From Atrina japonica (lineage: Eukaryota; Mollusca; Bivalvia; Pterioida; Pinnidae), in NCBI GenBank assembly GCA_030159075.1, contig BROG01000802.1:202001-266000 (forward strand): a DNA stretch of 64,000 bases, read 5' to 3'. The notes under the pieces are model-generated. The model was not told where the DNA came from, searched no databases, and worked only from the letters and a program-made list of their open reading frames with translations. The position numbers were made by a program, and so were the translations under genes. Positions 21,629 through 35,900 of this stretch are shown here, piece by piece; position 1 is the stretch's first letter; every line of letters begins with the position of its first letter.

Positions 21629-23011
21629 GCTATCTGTATTTAGACAATTTCCCTAAACACAATAATGTAGTAATTTGTTATTCCAATCCCATTTCTTTGT
21701 GAATTGTTACGTCCTGAAAGGTAGAGATATTATTTTTTTCAATAAATGCAAATATAATTTTAGTAAATATACAAACAACCTAGTTAAACCAAAAAAACGT
21801 GTGTACTTGTTGCATAGAGGTAAAGGTTTACAAAGGTAAAAAGGCACATCAGTGCTCTGTCAAAGGCCAAAAGGACACTGTCTATTTTCCAAACACATCC
21901 AGACGTATCATCAATTTCCTACCAATTGTCTTTCTGCCAACTTTAACCAAAACATTTTAACTTCATTCTATGGAATGACTCGTCAATCAATACCTGTTTG
22001 TCTGTAAACAAGGCGCGAGGATGAGTTATCTTAAGCCCATAACAATCGTCTGCAGTTAAGGTACTTCTTCAATATCTGGATATATCGAGTGGCATTGGGC
22101 GGAATCAATTTGGTAACTCTAGGACGGTGAAAGATTATGTTCTCATCAGATCTCGTCCAATCCCCGAGAACACAATGGAGAACAAAAACAAAGAAGTGGT
22201 ACACGAGCATGATCAATAATTATAATATCATTGGTTCACCGTGGCTTTTTTCTTCTCACTCACGCTAAAAAGTGGTGTGAAAATTCGTACCGACAACAGT
22301 GTTCTGGGTCGATGTTTTTCAAGAGTGTCCTGGGGCGAGATGGTTTTGACAAGAGAACACAGTTCTTGAGTTCTTGAGTAAGAAAGCTCGCCCAAACGCG
22401 AAGAACCTAAGGACACCCATTGATATCGTTATATCGCTTAGTGTCGCATTGTTTTTAAACAGGAGCAACCATCAGGTGTGTCCTTGGACGAAATGTTTTT
22501 GACACGAAAAGACCGTTTATGAGTAAGAAATCTATTGAATTCCCCATGAATTCTGTTGCTGAGTTATCCTAGCTCCCTTAAAAATCAACTGTTTGGTCCC
22601 TAAATGTCACTCGAGCTTAACAAAGGAGTAAACTGTCAAAAACCGTGAATCCGCTCAAGTACTTATAAAACGCAACATTTGTCGTAGATATGTTATCTAC
22701 CGGAAAGTTCTCCTTTTGTTAACGCACTTGCTATGAAATCTACATTGTACACATTACTCATAAGTTGTTTACATGTAGTAAAACTAATAATAACTCTTAT
22801 ACTAAACACCATATAAATCATATCATAACAGAACACTAGAATTAAACTGATGAATACTTTGAGTATTAGACCGAAATTCTGACTTGATTTTACAGACTTT
22901 TGGCCTTCCTAAGCATTTGAGCATGCACTGTACTCTGCCTACTTATGAATATACATGTATATATAAAGCCTTACGTGTTCGTAAAATAATTTTCACTGTT
23001 ATTGATATGTA
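21629..23011. other. No gene recognised
   Basis: A possible acceptor (AATACAG, just above 21634) sits before the glycosyltransferase ATG and hints at a leader intron. Short open frames at 22.0-22.4 kb have no recognisable domain. Nothing else. Confidence 0.45.
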
Positions 23012-23601
<590 letters not shown>

Positions 23602-23739
23602 GTTATTCTGTTAGATTAATTGATCTATTGATTATTGATTGATCTTAGGCAATTAATTGTGCTTCTCTTTATAAAAGTATTTTTTGACTTCATTTAAATA
23701 GTTTCCACAGGAACATGATCCAATAAAAATATATCTGTG

Positions 23740-24375
23740 TGAAAAATTGCCAAAAGAAAGGTATTTTATCTGTTAAGAATGCCGCGATAAGAAAGGTAAT
23801 TTTCCGATAAAATATCACAGCAGAAAAAAGTATCTTCTTGCAGGAAACCCCGTTATAAGAAAGGTATTATTCCGTGGTTAATATCACAATAGAAAAGGTA
23901 TTTTCCTGCAGGAAACCCCGTTATAAGAAATGTATTTTTCCGTAGAAAATATCACAATACGAAAAGTATTTTCCTGTAGAAAAAGTCGCAATAAGAAAGG
24001 TATTTTCCTGTAAGAAATGTCACAATGGGAAAATATGTTTCTCATAGAATATTTAATAGTATTTTCTCGTAGAATATGTCATCTTGCAAAGTTTAAATTT
24101 TGCCACCAACCCAGTAAATTCAAAATTTGCAACAATAACAAATACATGTATATCAAAAAAGGAAAGGAACTGTTCTACATAAAGTGTTGTAATCAGAAAT
24201 GTATTTGCTCTATAGAAAAATGTCACAAGTAGAAATAATTTTTCCCACAGGACACATCGCAATAAGGAGCATTTTTTCTCATTAAAATGTCGCAATAACA
24301 AACGTAGAGCAATTATATTCATAGGACAATGTCGCAATAGGAAAATTATTATTTATTTAGTAAGATATCGGAATA
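23740..24375. repeat. Degenerate satellite of about 36 bp
   Basis: About fifteen diverged copies built on a CACAATAAGAAAGGTATTTT-plus-CCTGTAGAAAATAT unit. Around 24087-24200 the array is interrupted by a segment with 'acccagtaaattcaaaattt', the arm motif of the hairpin at 11.4 kb. Confidence 0.8.
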
Positions 24376-24862
24376 ACACGTGATTTTAGCGAGGTAGTTG
24401 TACTGTATCCCCAAATGATGTTTGTTTGAATTGTTTGGCATACTTCCGAAATCTTTTTAACTGCAAGATTACTTTTTTAAAGTTTGATATTGTATGTTAT
24501 ATATATTTTTTTTTGGTTTAATTATCGTTTTATGTTACCACTGCAACGATTCAGATAAATGTAACGCTGTGTTCTATTCACGGCAGCACCTGTTTCTAGC
24601 ATAATTTTCATTTATTTATTTATTTACCCATTCACTCTTTTAAATACGTATGAGCTAGATCAATAGCGGTTTAAAAGTAGAAAAGTAAAAGAGTGCATCG
24701 AACCTCCTTAAGATCGCTTGACCAAGGAGTCCGAAGGTCAAACATTGGTGTTACTTTACAGGGATTACAACAGGCAAATCAAAACACTCACTAAGCGGAT
24801 TTGGTTATATAGAAGTACATGTATTCGGGTTTTCTATTATCACTAGGATTAGCCTAAATAGC

Positions 24863-24865
<3 letters not shown>
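24376..24865. other. No gene recognised
   Basis: AT-rich; nothing supportable. Confidence 0.5.

Positions 24866-24956
<91 letters not shown>
24866..24956. repeat. (AT)n microsatellite
   Basis: About 91 bases of AT. Confidence 0.97.
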
Positions 24957-24957
<1 letters not shown>

Positions 24958-26050
24958 CACATAAGTCTTTGACAAAACGTTATCATATAGGGCACCCCAA
25001 TTAAATTAAAGCAAGCATATGCCATGTTTAATCCACGTTATCGTTTTTCATGTTTACTAGTAAGACAACTATTCAGTAATGATACATTTACTTTGAAATT
25101 ATACTAAATCTTGCCTCTTGTCAAATAATTCTTTTCTCCTTTTTACTCATGTGTACACTAGGCATCTCAATAGCTAGACCGATTAAAAAAACAACATGCG
25201 TTCGTATAGCTTCCGCATCAGAAACGATCGTCTAGAGCATTTGTTTTAGACTCATTTGTAAAACTATAACTTTGGTATGTTAATAGTATCTATAGCATAG
25301 CCAATAACAAAATTATTTTGAACTCGTACCTCCAGGATTTCATTTTCAGTTGAAAGCAATCGTTGCTCGTGATATTGTTGATAAAACTATATAATATTAC
25401 AAACATAATCCGAACGTTATAATGCTCAAGGGGATCGTTTCTGTCAATTAGACTTCATCAGTTGAGCTCCAGCATTAAACAAATTTTCTAAAGGGAAAGT
25501 GGTATAATACAAGGTCAAATAATAAATCTAAATGCATAATCGAAATATTGATTACAAAAGATATATCAGTAGTAAAGTATTACAAGAGTATACATGTATT
25601 TGATAGAACAAACCGTTTTCAAAATGGACAACACAGATTTCAGGTGGCAGTATGCATATCAAATATGCATAGATGACTGATTTTAAGAAGTAGGTCAAAT
25701 GGCACAGTTATCTAGGTTATGAAGTCCCGGCACGTTTTGCAAGGATTGATCACAAGAATTGCACATATAAAATACCAAAGCTCTACTCAAGGTTAAAACA
25801 TTTAAGTCAAGATTATTAAGTTTTACAAAGTAGGTCAAATAACACCATCTGAAAGTGCTGATTACAAGGAATTGACATATAAAATATATACATGTACATT
25901 TCAAAAGTTAAAGCCAACGATTTGAAAAGTGGGTCACATCTTGGTTACGATGTCATCTGAAATGCGTTTATCATAATGCTTGAATATATAAAATATTAAA
26001 AGCTGTACTTCTTTATATTAAAAATTAAGTCAATTGGGATAATCTAGTTC
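24957..26050. other. No gene recognised; loose repeats
   Basis: 25.6-26.0 kb holds faint repeats of 'aagtaggtcaaat...atataaaat'. No coding feature. Confidence 0.45.
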
Positions 26051-26480
26051 ATTATTATATTGTGTGCACAGTATAGTTGTACTGTGCACACAGTTTTACA
26101 TATATTGTATTGTGTACACAGTTTAGTTATATTATGTTTACCTATATTGTGCGCAGTGTAACATTTATTATGTTGTGAGCAGTTAAGTTATATAGTGTGC
26201 ACAATTTAGCTGTGATGTGCGCAGTTTTATTATATTGTGTGCACAGTTTAGTAATATTGTGTGCAGTTTAACTGTGCACAATATAACTAAACAATGTACA
26301 CAATATATTTGTTAGCTGTGCACACAATATAACTAAACTGTGTGTACAATATAGTTAAACTGTGTGCACAATTTAACCAAACTGTGCACACAATACAGCT
26401 AAACTATGCACACAGTATAACTAAAATGTGCACAGAATATAATGATTATTAAACTGCACACAATACAACTAAACTGTAGC
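26051..26480. repeat. Inverted array of a short TGTGCACAGTTTAGTTATAT-type unit
   Basis: Left of about 26270 the units read TTGTGTGCACAGTTTAGT. Right of it they read the inverse, ACTAAACTGTGCACACAA. The axis is GTGCAGTTTAACTGTGCAC, itself nearly palindromic. There are about ten diverged units on each side. No coding potential. Confidence 0.85.
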
Positions 26481-26637
26481 GTATGTCACTCAACGGGTGT
26501 CGTAATATTTGGATTATAGTGTAGTCTTTATCTATAAATAGATTTAGGCTACTGGTATTGACATATGTACAAAAAATTCAAGAAATGTATTTCGAAAAGC
26601 AGGAATGTCTAGAGCTGTGTTGATTTGAAATGTAAAG
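26481..26637. other. No gene recognised
   Basis: Short gap. Confidence 0.4.
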
Positions 26638-26922
26638 GGGACTCCTGGTCCAGGAATTTGCCCTATCTACTAAACCCTGGTCCAGGAGTTTGCCATATCT
26701 ACTAAACGCCTGGCCCAGATGTTTGTCCTATCTACAAATCCCCTGACCCAGAAGTTTGTCCTTTCTTCAAACCCTTGGCACAAGAGTTTGTCCTGTCTAC
26801 CGAACCCCTGACCTAGGAGGAGTTTGCCCTATCTACTAAACCCCGGACCCAGAAGCTTGCCCTATCTACTAAACCCCTGGCCCAGAAGTTTGCCTTTTCT
26901 CCAAATCCAATGGCCCAGAAGT
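26638..26922. repeat. Minisatellite of about 33 bp, roughly nine copies
   Basis: Degenerate head-to-tail units of the form CCCCTGGCCCAGAAGTTTGC plus CCTATCTACTAAA, distinctly C-rich on this strand. Confidence 0.9.
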
Positions 26923-27199
26923 TTCACATTTTTTTTGTAAATGCTTTCTTGTATATTACAAATATATACCCAGTCTGTTGCGTACATGTCCTGCATATAA
27001 CAAGAATAATTCTAAATACCACATATCATTTTTCTTTCTCTTGATACTGAAGATTGGGACATTCTATTATTTGGTTTGTCATTTGCCTTTTTGGCAACAT
27101 TCCATAACATGAGTTTTGTTTCTCTGATTTTAATATTATTTGGTATTTTGCATTGGCTGCGTCTTTCCTTTTTACTTCTTACATTTATATACAATAACA
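26923..27199. other. No gene recognised
   Basis: Nothing supportable. Confidence 0.4.
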
Positions 27200-28286
27200 A
27201 AAAAAGAGATATACACTGGCATAAAAATTTTTAAATTCCTATATATTTTGTGAAAATTGCATGAAAACCCCAGGTTTGGAACTTTTTTCAATTGCAATTG
27301 ATTAACTCGTTATTTGTATATGAATACCACAATGGACCTGACCTTATTTTCAAAAAAGATATAGGAATGTAATTTAGATTTTTTTATTGCTGCGTATAGT
27401 TCTTACCTATTACGGCACATTGTCTTATTTTCATACAGATTGGACAATGTTGAAATTTCGACCGATCAAAAGACTCGGATTGGTTCCCATGGCAACGAAA
27501 CCCATGCAGTTGAATTTGCAATCCCTTGATACCCCTTAATATCAAATTTCATTAAAATCTGTTATTGACATTTCGACCGATCAGAAGCCTCGGATTGGTT
27601 CCCATAACGAAACCCATACATATGAATTAGCAATCACTTGATACCCCTAAATACTAAATTTCATCCAAATTGGACAATGTTGAAATTTTGACCAAACAGA
27701 AGCCTCGGAATGGTTCCCTTGCCCAACCAGAAGCTTTGAATGGTTCCTATAGCAACAAAACCGATACCATTGAATTTGCATTTCCTTAATACCTCTAAAT
27801 AGCAAATTTCATTGAAATCGGACAATGTTAGAATTTCAACCAATCAGAAAAATACGTTTCCGAATCCGCCAAATCTAAAATGCACAGAATGCATCCACAA
27901 GAAAAGGTGCACATCCTCAATATGTATACAAACAGCCTACCAAGTTTCAATATTGTACGTGGAAAACTGTAGTAGAAGTAGATCACACAATATGGGTAGG
28001 TATATGTATGCTGCTACTGAAAAATGGCCAAGTTTCCGAATCTGCCAAATCCATAAAAATCCGTGGAAGCGTCCACATCTTCAATACATCTACAAACATC
28101 CTACAAAGTTTCAACATTAGCATGGGAAACTGTAGGAAGAGTCGATTACACAAATTTTTCAACCCCCGCCCGCCAGGACGACAATCACCATTTTGTAACC
28201 CAGATTTGCACTTTGTGCAACCTGGTCAAAAAGTGGAACAAATCGAAATATTTTTCTTTTTGGTAAACACAGCTAATGCCCCTTGA
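27200..28286. mobile_element. MITE family B, long copy with internal repeats
   Basis: The left part matches 3.1 and 44.6 kb (GGCATAAAAATTTTTAAATT, 'gaataccacaatggacctgacc'). The right end reads ACACAGCTAATGCCCCTT, the family terminal repeat. The left terminal repeat was not found. The centre (about 27418-27860) holds four diverged copies of a unit of about 115 bases containing ATTGGACAATGTTGAAATTT. Length is about 1.1 kb against 0.4 kb for the 3 kb copy. Confidence 0.5.
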
Positions 28287-29002
28287 AGTTAATGAAACAT
28301 AATGAGTTTTATAATTTTGGCCACTACTCAGCAGTACTTACCAGTTTTAAAGAATTATAAAATCTTTATGAATCAATGACTAACACTGTTTATTTTTACC
28401 ACATCCTGTTTTCTTTTAAGTTTTCTTACAGCTACAGAGGCAGGTGGCATCAAATATATAACAATTTTGTTGTTATTCTTGAATTAAAATATAGGGACTA
28501 CTACATATGGTAAAATCCGTAGAACCTGTCAGGTGGAGTTTTGTGAATCTTTTCTTGAACTTGAGTTTAAATTTTAGTTAACTACCTTTGAGAAATCACC
28601 CTGGGTACAGTAATCCTATCTACATGTCACCATGTCTTTGGTATAAATAAAAATACCTTTCCAGTGAAGCATGTCATAGCAGAAAAGTGAGCAGAGTTGT
28701 CCATATGGAAATCAGAAGGTTACTCTGCCCAGCCAAGTTATAAGAATCAAGCAATACCAAATTTAGAGAAAATCACAAATAGTATACTTGAAGCAAAATT
28801 TACAACACCCCGGCCTGACACCATAAAACTTGAGAATTTACTCATGTCTGAGAATATTCTCAACATTTCCTGCTCAGCCAATCAGATTTCAGTATTGGCC
28901 AAATCTGAGTAAAATTTTTAAACTTAAATAATTCTTAAGTTTTATGGTGCCAAGTCTAGATATCAACAGGTCATCTGACTTATTATGGTGAACTACCAAT
29001 TT
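28287..29002. other. No gene recognised
   Basis: Part (28.5-28.7 kb) faintly echoes 10.9-11.16 kb ('aaaatccgtagaacctgtcagg'). No coding feature. Confidence 0.45.
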
Positions 29003-29093
29003 TTAACCCATTCACCCCTAAAGACACATTTGGACTGGTCTAAGTCATTCATATACAGAAGAGTCCATTGTTTTTCAGGGGTTGATGAGTTAA
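29003..29093 (-). mobile_element. TTAA-bounded 91-bp mini-element
   Basis: Ends TTAACCCATTCACCCC and GGGGTTGATGAGTTAA are imperfect inverted repeats that start and stop on TTAA. Related copies lie at 39659-39747 (opposite orientation, TTAA at both ends) and 41651-41742. Confidence 0.6.
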
Positions 29094-29374
29094 GCTGAGA
29101 AAAAAAGTAACAAAATATTATGTTAATGAATTTATTTTGACCTATTTTGACATATATGCAAAAGTGCAAGAATAATCATTATTTCTATAGTCTCATTTGC
29201 ATAAAATTACCATGAAGAAGGTTTGCAAATCAATTGTTATAATACACAGATATAATATGAATTTCGAGCACATCCTAGAAGTGCTGGAGAAGCAGAAATA
29301 AAATTATCTCCCCTTTGTTCATTTGGAATCCGCTATTTTCCATGATACACTCTTGTGACATTGTCTTTATATTA

Positions 29375-29790
29375 GCTTGCATCACTGCGTCATCGTAAAA
29401 CCACAGTCTGGAATCACTATTCCCTTTCCTACCCGTAGTTCCATGTGCCTGAAATCATTTGTAGCTGATGAATATTCATAAGGAGTAGGCGTGTCCAATT
29501 TATCCAATTACAGTGGTTGTGATCGGCAACAGAGGTCATCACAGAGTTTGTTGATCGATGTGATTTGTTATGATTAGTGTCAACAGCTTGGACAAACATT
29601 CTGTCTCGATCTGATTGGCTGATGAATCAAGCACTGCTTAATACTTGCATTGTTGCATTGGTTGAGGCTTCACGAGTAACAAATACATGCAGGAATGATT
29701 TTGTCCACATGAAACCATTGGTAGGTAAAAGCATAGTCATTCCAGACCGTGGTTTTATGATGATGGCATTACTGCAGAGGTAATAATAAT
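29375..29790. mobile_element. MITE family F with long inverted arms
   Basis: The left arm (about 29378-29490) contains ATCGTAAAACCACAGTCTGG. The right arm (about 29690-29775) is its inverse (CCAGACCGTGGTTTTATGAT). One arm recurs alone at 19.34-19.47 kb. It lies in the probable 3' UTR or downstream flank of Arp3. Confidence 0.6.
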
Positions 29791-29878
29791 ATCAAAAAAA
29801 AAAATAATGATAAACTGAGATATAAAATATACATGTAATTTTTGTCTCTGATATCACGTTAGTCTATTTCCCGAGCTT

Positions 29879-29974
29879 CTATGACATTGTTCCAAACACA
29901 GGGTTGTGCCTGCATATGCTGGGTCCATGTTCATCGTAATCAGCTTTAGTGTGGCAGACTTGGTAAAATTCAGG
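29879..29974 (-). CDS. ACTR3: Arp3 exon 11 (last coding exon)
   Basis: Acceptor TTTCAG; encodes [20 protein letters not shown] then [11 protein letters not shown] and TAG. 31 codons plus stop. Confidence 0.95.
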   Translation of the reverse strand, partial: PEFYQVCHTKADYDEHGPSICRHNPVFGTMS

Positions 29975-32900
29975 CTGAAATGGAAAATCAATTCTGAAGG
30001 TAAAAACAAAACTTGTTTAACAAAAGCGAAATAAGTGTAGTAAACATTAAAACACATACAATGAAATAGCGTTATGTCAAAATCGAATGAGTGGAAATTC
30101 CGGTTATGTCAAAGTTGAACGCTCAGTCCCAATTTCTATAGATATGAAAACCTATTAATTAAAATTTTGGTTATCTCAAAGTAATAGGAGTGAATTTCAA
30201 GTTAATAAGTTTCCTCTGAATCTGTGTTTCCTTTAGCTACAGAATTCTTAAGAATGGAATAAACCAGAGTACACCTGGAACCATCCCCTTTATTAAAAGA
30301 AAGAAATTTGAAGTGTATGCTCCCATGACCACTTTTGAGCAAAATGTGAAAAACATTAAACTTATAGGTGTGGTTAGTGTTGGAATTGCTCTAATACAGC
30401 TGCACCAAAAATAGATAAAACTCTGAGGAAGGATGTGAATTGTCACCCCAGCAACCATTTTTTGTGTCACTTTTTAATCCCAGATGGCATCTATCCTTTG
30501 TATTGCAGTCAATCCAAGATAGCAGATATTTCTATTAATTCATTCATGCCCGAAATACACAATTTTTTATGTCATTTGTCGTGCCCTTGAAAACAACTAT
30601 TTTCGTGTCAATTCTAAGCCCAAGATGGTAGCTATACCTAGTTCCATTGTCTATTCTAAATGACAGCAAATTTTAGTCTGTCTTTTCCTTGATAGCTTTT
30701 ATTTTTAGTAACCAGTAGTGAAATTGCCATTTGCTTGATCACTGATATCTTTGTAGCACTGCCATACCCCTATATAACTCTAATTATCATATAACTGTCA
30801 TGTGCTGATAACTGATATCTTTGTGGCACTGTCTTACCCCTATATAACTCTAACTTTCATATAACTGTCATGTGCTGATAACTGATAGCTTTGTGGCACT
30901 GTCTTACCCCTATACAACTCTAATTTTCATATAACTGTCATGTGCTTGATCACTGATATCTTTGTGGCACTGCCATGCCCCTATACAACTCTAATTTTCA
31001 TATAACTGTCATGTGCTTGATCACTGATATCTTTGTGGCACTGCCATGCCCCTATACAACTCTAATTTTCATATAACTGTCATGTGCCTTATTATTGATA
31101 TCTTTGTGTCACTGTCTTACCGTTACATAACTCCAATTGTCATATAATTGTCATGTGCCTGATAACTGCTATCTTTGTGGCATTGCCATATCCCTATATA
31201 AGTCTACTTTTCATATAACTGTCATGTGCTAATTACTATTATCTTTGTGACACTATCATGTTAACAGTTATATTTATCATCTTCCTGCCCTAATATGTTA
31301 TTTTTGTGTCAGTATTATGTCCTGATAAATTATTTTTGTGTCACTATAATGTCCTAATGTTATTATTGTCACTATAATGTCCTAATAAGCTTTTTGTCAC
31401 TATCATGTCCTAATAAGTTATTTATGTGTCATTATCATGTCCTAATAAGTTATTTTGTGTCATTATCATGTCCTAATAAGTTTTTTTTGTGTCACTATCA
31501 TGTCCTAGTAAGTTATTTTTGTGTAACTAATCATGTCCTAATAACAGTTATTTCTGTGTAACTATCATGTACTAATAACAGTTATTTCTGTGTAGCTATC
31601 ATGTCCTAATAACTGCTATTTTTATGTCACTGTCATGCCCAAAATGACAGCTACTTTAGCAAATTTGTTATGTTACACTGTCTCTGATATTCTTTGCAAC
31701 TTATATTCAAATCATTGCTGTTTTTTTATACCTTCAAAATATTCATAAACCTTTAATGGATAACATAACATTGCACCTTCAAAAAGCGATATCTCATTTT
31801 CAGTTTTCTGTGTCACTGCTTAAAAAATATCGAACAAACAAACATTGGAGTTTTGTAAATACAAACTTGCAGCCATCCAAAAATAATTGAATGGAGGTTG
31901 TGCACACAAACTTCTTCCCCACTTTTATGGGTTTTATATTAAAAAGGAGAATGTAAAATGCAACACTGTAAAATCAGAAAATTTCTTTGGGGTTTTAAAT
32001 TTCGTTTTATTTCTTCATTGTTTTAATTTATAAACGAAATTATAAAACAATTATCACAGAAATTAATTATAACCTTGATGAAATTGACATATAATACACC
32101 TAATGAGGTAGTAATGATATTTCTTTTTTACAAATGTACCACACTTTTTAGTTCGTACTGTGTATCCTGTTGTTATAAATGCCCCCCGTTTTACAACTCG
32201 GGTAGAAATATGCTATGTCACAGTGTCATGTGAAAATATTCATTTCAGCAAAACAGGTTTGCCGGCCAGATTTCTCAATATATTGTCAGCTCAACAAAAT
32301 CTAATGTTGTTTAATTCTTAAAACAACAAAATTTTAATCCCTCCCACCCTCCAAAAAATGTCTGATTCTACAGTAAACTTACAGTGGATGCAAAATCTAA
32401 TGTTGTTTAATTCTTAAAACAACAAAATTTTAATCCCTCCCACCCTCCAAAAAATGTCTGATTCTACAGTAAACTTACAGTGGATGCCAGCATGCTACCG
32501 CCAAACCATACTGCATATCTTTGCATGTGATGGGTTATCACCTGTACATCTATTGGCTTGGGCTGAAATCAAAACAAAGATCAGACCGTAAAAATTATGA
32601 CATGTCTACAGAACCAACAAAATATACTTGAACAAGTTATGCATCCCCCAACCCTCCCTGCCAAGGACTTAGCCATTCTTTAAGATTTTAATATCCCATA
32701 ACTGTGACAAATATTGTAGAGAACAGAGTTCTTGAAAGTATATTTTCAATTATCACCCATTTTATGAATTTTGTCTGATCGAAAAATGGAATGTACTGGT
32801 AACTATTGTAAGACTGACAGGATTTTTATTGAACATAATCACTTGGTCTGTTTATTTTTCAGGAACATTGGAGTGTTAACCAAAATTAAACCTACCGTAT

Positions 32901-35900
32901 AGTTGTTTAATTTCACAGGGAGAAATTTTCACCTTTTTGAATGAGAGGAACTTATTCACAGGTATTAAATTTCGCACAAGATAGGTTACAAAGCGTCTTA
33001 CTGATACTTCATAAATGTAATGCACTTTTATTCACAGGTATTTAATTTCGCGGTATCTTCTATAATTGCAAATATAGTGAAAATAAATCCCCCGCAAATA
33101 AAAGCAACTATACAGTATTCTATGCTACACTGACTTACAACTCAACTATATGCTGTCTGCTGATACAGATAGAAACAGCTGTGTGGTTTTGTATTTGTTA
33201 CATATGCCCATTACTTATTCAATTGTAGACACAATTACTTATTCAATTGTAGACACAAATTAAAAAGTCATTCCTCTTTTATGATTAAAACAATAAAACA
33301 ATACTTCTCATGCCAAAGCACTATGCACTATGGCATCATACAATATTTTGGATAAATGGAATAGATCGTTTTGAGTTCTTACGTAGTCCGTTTTTGGATC
33401 CGGATTTTTTATGCACCGATTCAGCTTTTTTATGCTTAGGGATTTCTGGTATGTGTCTTTCCGTTGATCAAGAAATAAAACACAGTTATATAAGAAGGCC
33501 AGATTATTGTCACTAGTCCATTTATGTGAAAAACAAAGTCTGAACTCTACACAAGAAATGAAATATTGTGACATTTTGATGTATTGTATGAAATTAAACA
33601 TTTTATTTCTTGATCGACACAAAAACACATACCCCAAATCGCTAAGCATAACAAAATTGAAGCAGTGCAAGAAAATTCCGGATCCAAAACCGGATAACAT
33701 AAGAACTCGAAAATGATCTATTCCATTTAGAAAAGTAATTCAGGCATACTGAATGCTTTATTGTAACTGTATGATTACATATAAATGCAATAATGGGGAA
33801 ATGCAGATATTTAACTTAGATACATGACTTAGATAGGTCAATGGAAAAACTTTGGAGAAAATAAAAATATCTACCTAAGGCATATCATCGACTACAGTCC
33901 ACACACACCTACCAACAGTTACAGATCTACCAAGGTAAAAGTGGCACATGGGGTTCTGCCAGAAACCAAAATCAATACCAACTCTTTTCCAAAAATAGGT
34001 TGAACAGATAAAACATATTGTCTTGCACTGAATCTCCTATATTTTGTGTTGACATGTAGCCTGTTACCTCTCTTTATGATTTAATTTAGATTTGCTGTGT
34101 TTGTAAACATGTGCCAATTAACCTTGGTAGACCTATGGATGATTTACCTTAATCCTTCCTTGACTTAGTTCTTCACTGGCCTTCAGCCTTAAATCGACTG
34201 ATCTTTTAACATCACGTTGTAATTTTCTACCAAAGTCCTTAAACATTGTTGATCCTCCAGAAAGTACTATATTCTGAAAAAAAAAGAAAAAAATTATTGT
34301 TAATGACAAGACCCCAGATACCACATTTTTTTTTGGGGGAAGGGGGTTGAAATGCTTGAGATACATATCTCCTAAGACTTTTAATAATTCTTTTAATAAG
34401 ACTAAATAGAATATAGTAAAACCTCTTTATAATGTCCTTCGTTTCATTTGCCACCTTGCTTTACACCACAAGTTTTGAAAGTCCACTTTTCCAATTTTCA
34501 CTATAATTTCAATTAAGGTTTCTCTCAACTTGTAGCCAAACTACTATACAATGCCAATCTGGGCTGAACAAATGGTGTCAAAATAACAACTTCAAGATTT
34601 TACAGTATATATAATCTGAGAGTACTCATGCATCAGAACATGTCTGATAACTGTGAAATCATCATTAAATGATGATCAGCAATTATTAAACGCTAATTGA
34701 ATGGAAATGAACAGGTTGATAGATGGAAAATCGCTTTCCAATGATATTTTGGACATGGGTTGATATTGAGACTATTGATAGTATTGATATAATTGAAATT
34801 CAATCTCTTGAAAAAATCTTTGTATGTATCAAAAAGGTCTAGACTCTCACTTAAGAAACCATCTCACTAATCAGACCACTTTAATTCAGTCGGTTAAGTG
34901 CTGCATTAAGTGAGGGTCCCCTGAAAGAGGCATTTTGTAGGCAAAGTTCCATGGATTGAGGTTCGTTTGATGGTTGTCTTACATTCCATTGGAATATAAT
35001 AACTTACTTTGATACGCCACCAGCTTTCTATGAACTGACATCACAGCAGCGTGCTTATATTCAGGGATCCTAGTTTTACATCTCAGCCGAAAGACCAATG
35101 ACTTTTACTTTCTATGACAAGTGCTTGTTGACGAAATAGTCATGACCTTTTTTTTAAAAACAAGTTTCAGGTGTAACCATGTAATACCTATTAGCAGGAA
35201 CGTGACCCTATGCTTGAGAGTCAGATGATCTTTAACTTCACCTCTGTGAGTGATTCCCTTACCTTATATAATCCTCGTCTAACATCAATTGGACAATTCT
35301 GAATGACATTGTCTACGACTTCTGATATTGGCGTCATGAAGTCAGGATTGGAAAACTGCAAAAAGAGAAAATGAATTGTGTCTGTAATTTATTTCTTATA
35401 GTAAGAGGTCACAGGTCAAGTTCATATGTAAAGGTTAAAGTGTATAGAGTTAATGTCACATAAAAAATCATGTGACCAACAAGTGGACGAAAAAAAAAAA
35501 TCCTAATTGTTACATAAATCATATGTGATTCTATGCCATGATTGTACCAAAAGGTCTTGTTCTGGCATATAATTGTCAAGCTTGTGGTGTAAATCTGATT
35601 GGCCAGGAAACTTTTTTTTTTTCATTTTTTTTTTTCGCATTAAAAAGTAAGATACTCAAACAATATTGCAATATTTCTGAAGTTTTTTATTTTTTCATGT
35701 AAGAAATAATTTCTTTTAGCATCTATGGCTGTAAGAAACAAATACAAAATTGTCTAGTTACAAAGAAAAATCTAAATGTTTTCCTCAGAAAATCATAAAA
35801 TAAGCAGTTGCAAGAATGGCCCAAGATGCACCAGTTGTGTCAAATTTTAAGTGTATTTTAACAAATAAAGTCCCATAACTCTGTAATGGCAAATGTCAAA

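Noticed and set aside
33308..33716. Open frames on both strands with similar peptides
   Set aside because: The similarity comes from the palindromic arms of the TA-flanked MITE; no domain or splice support.
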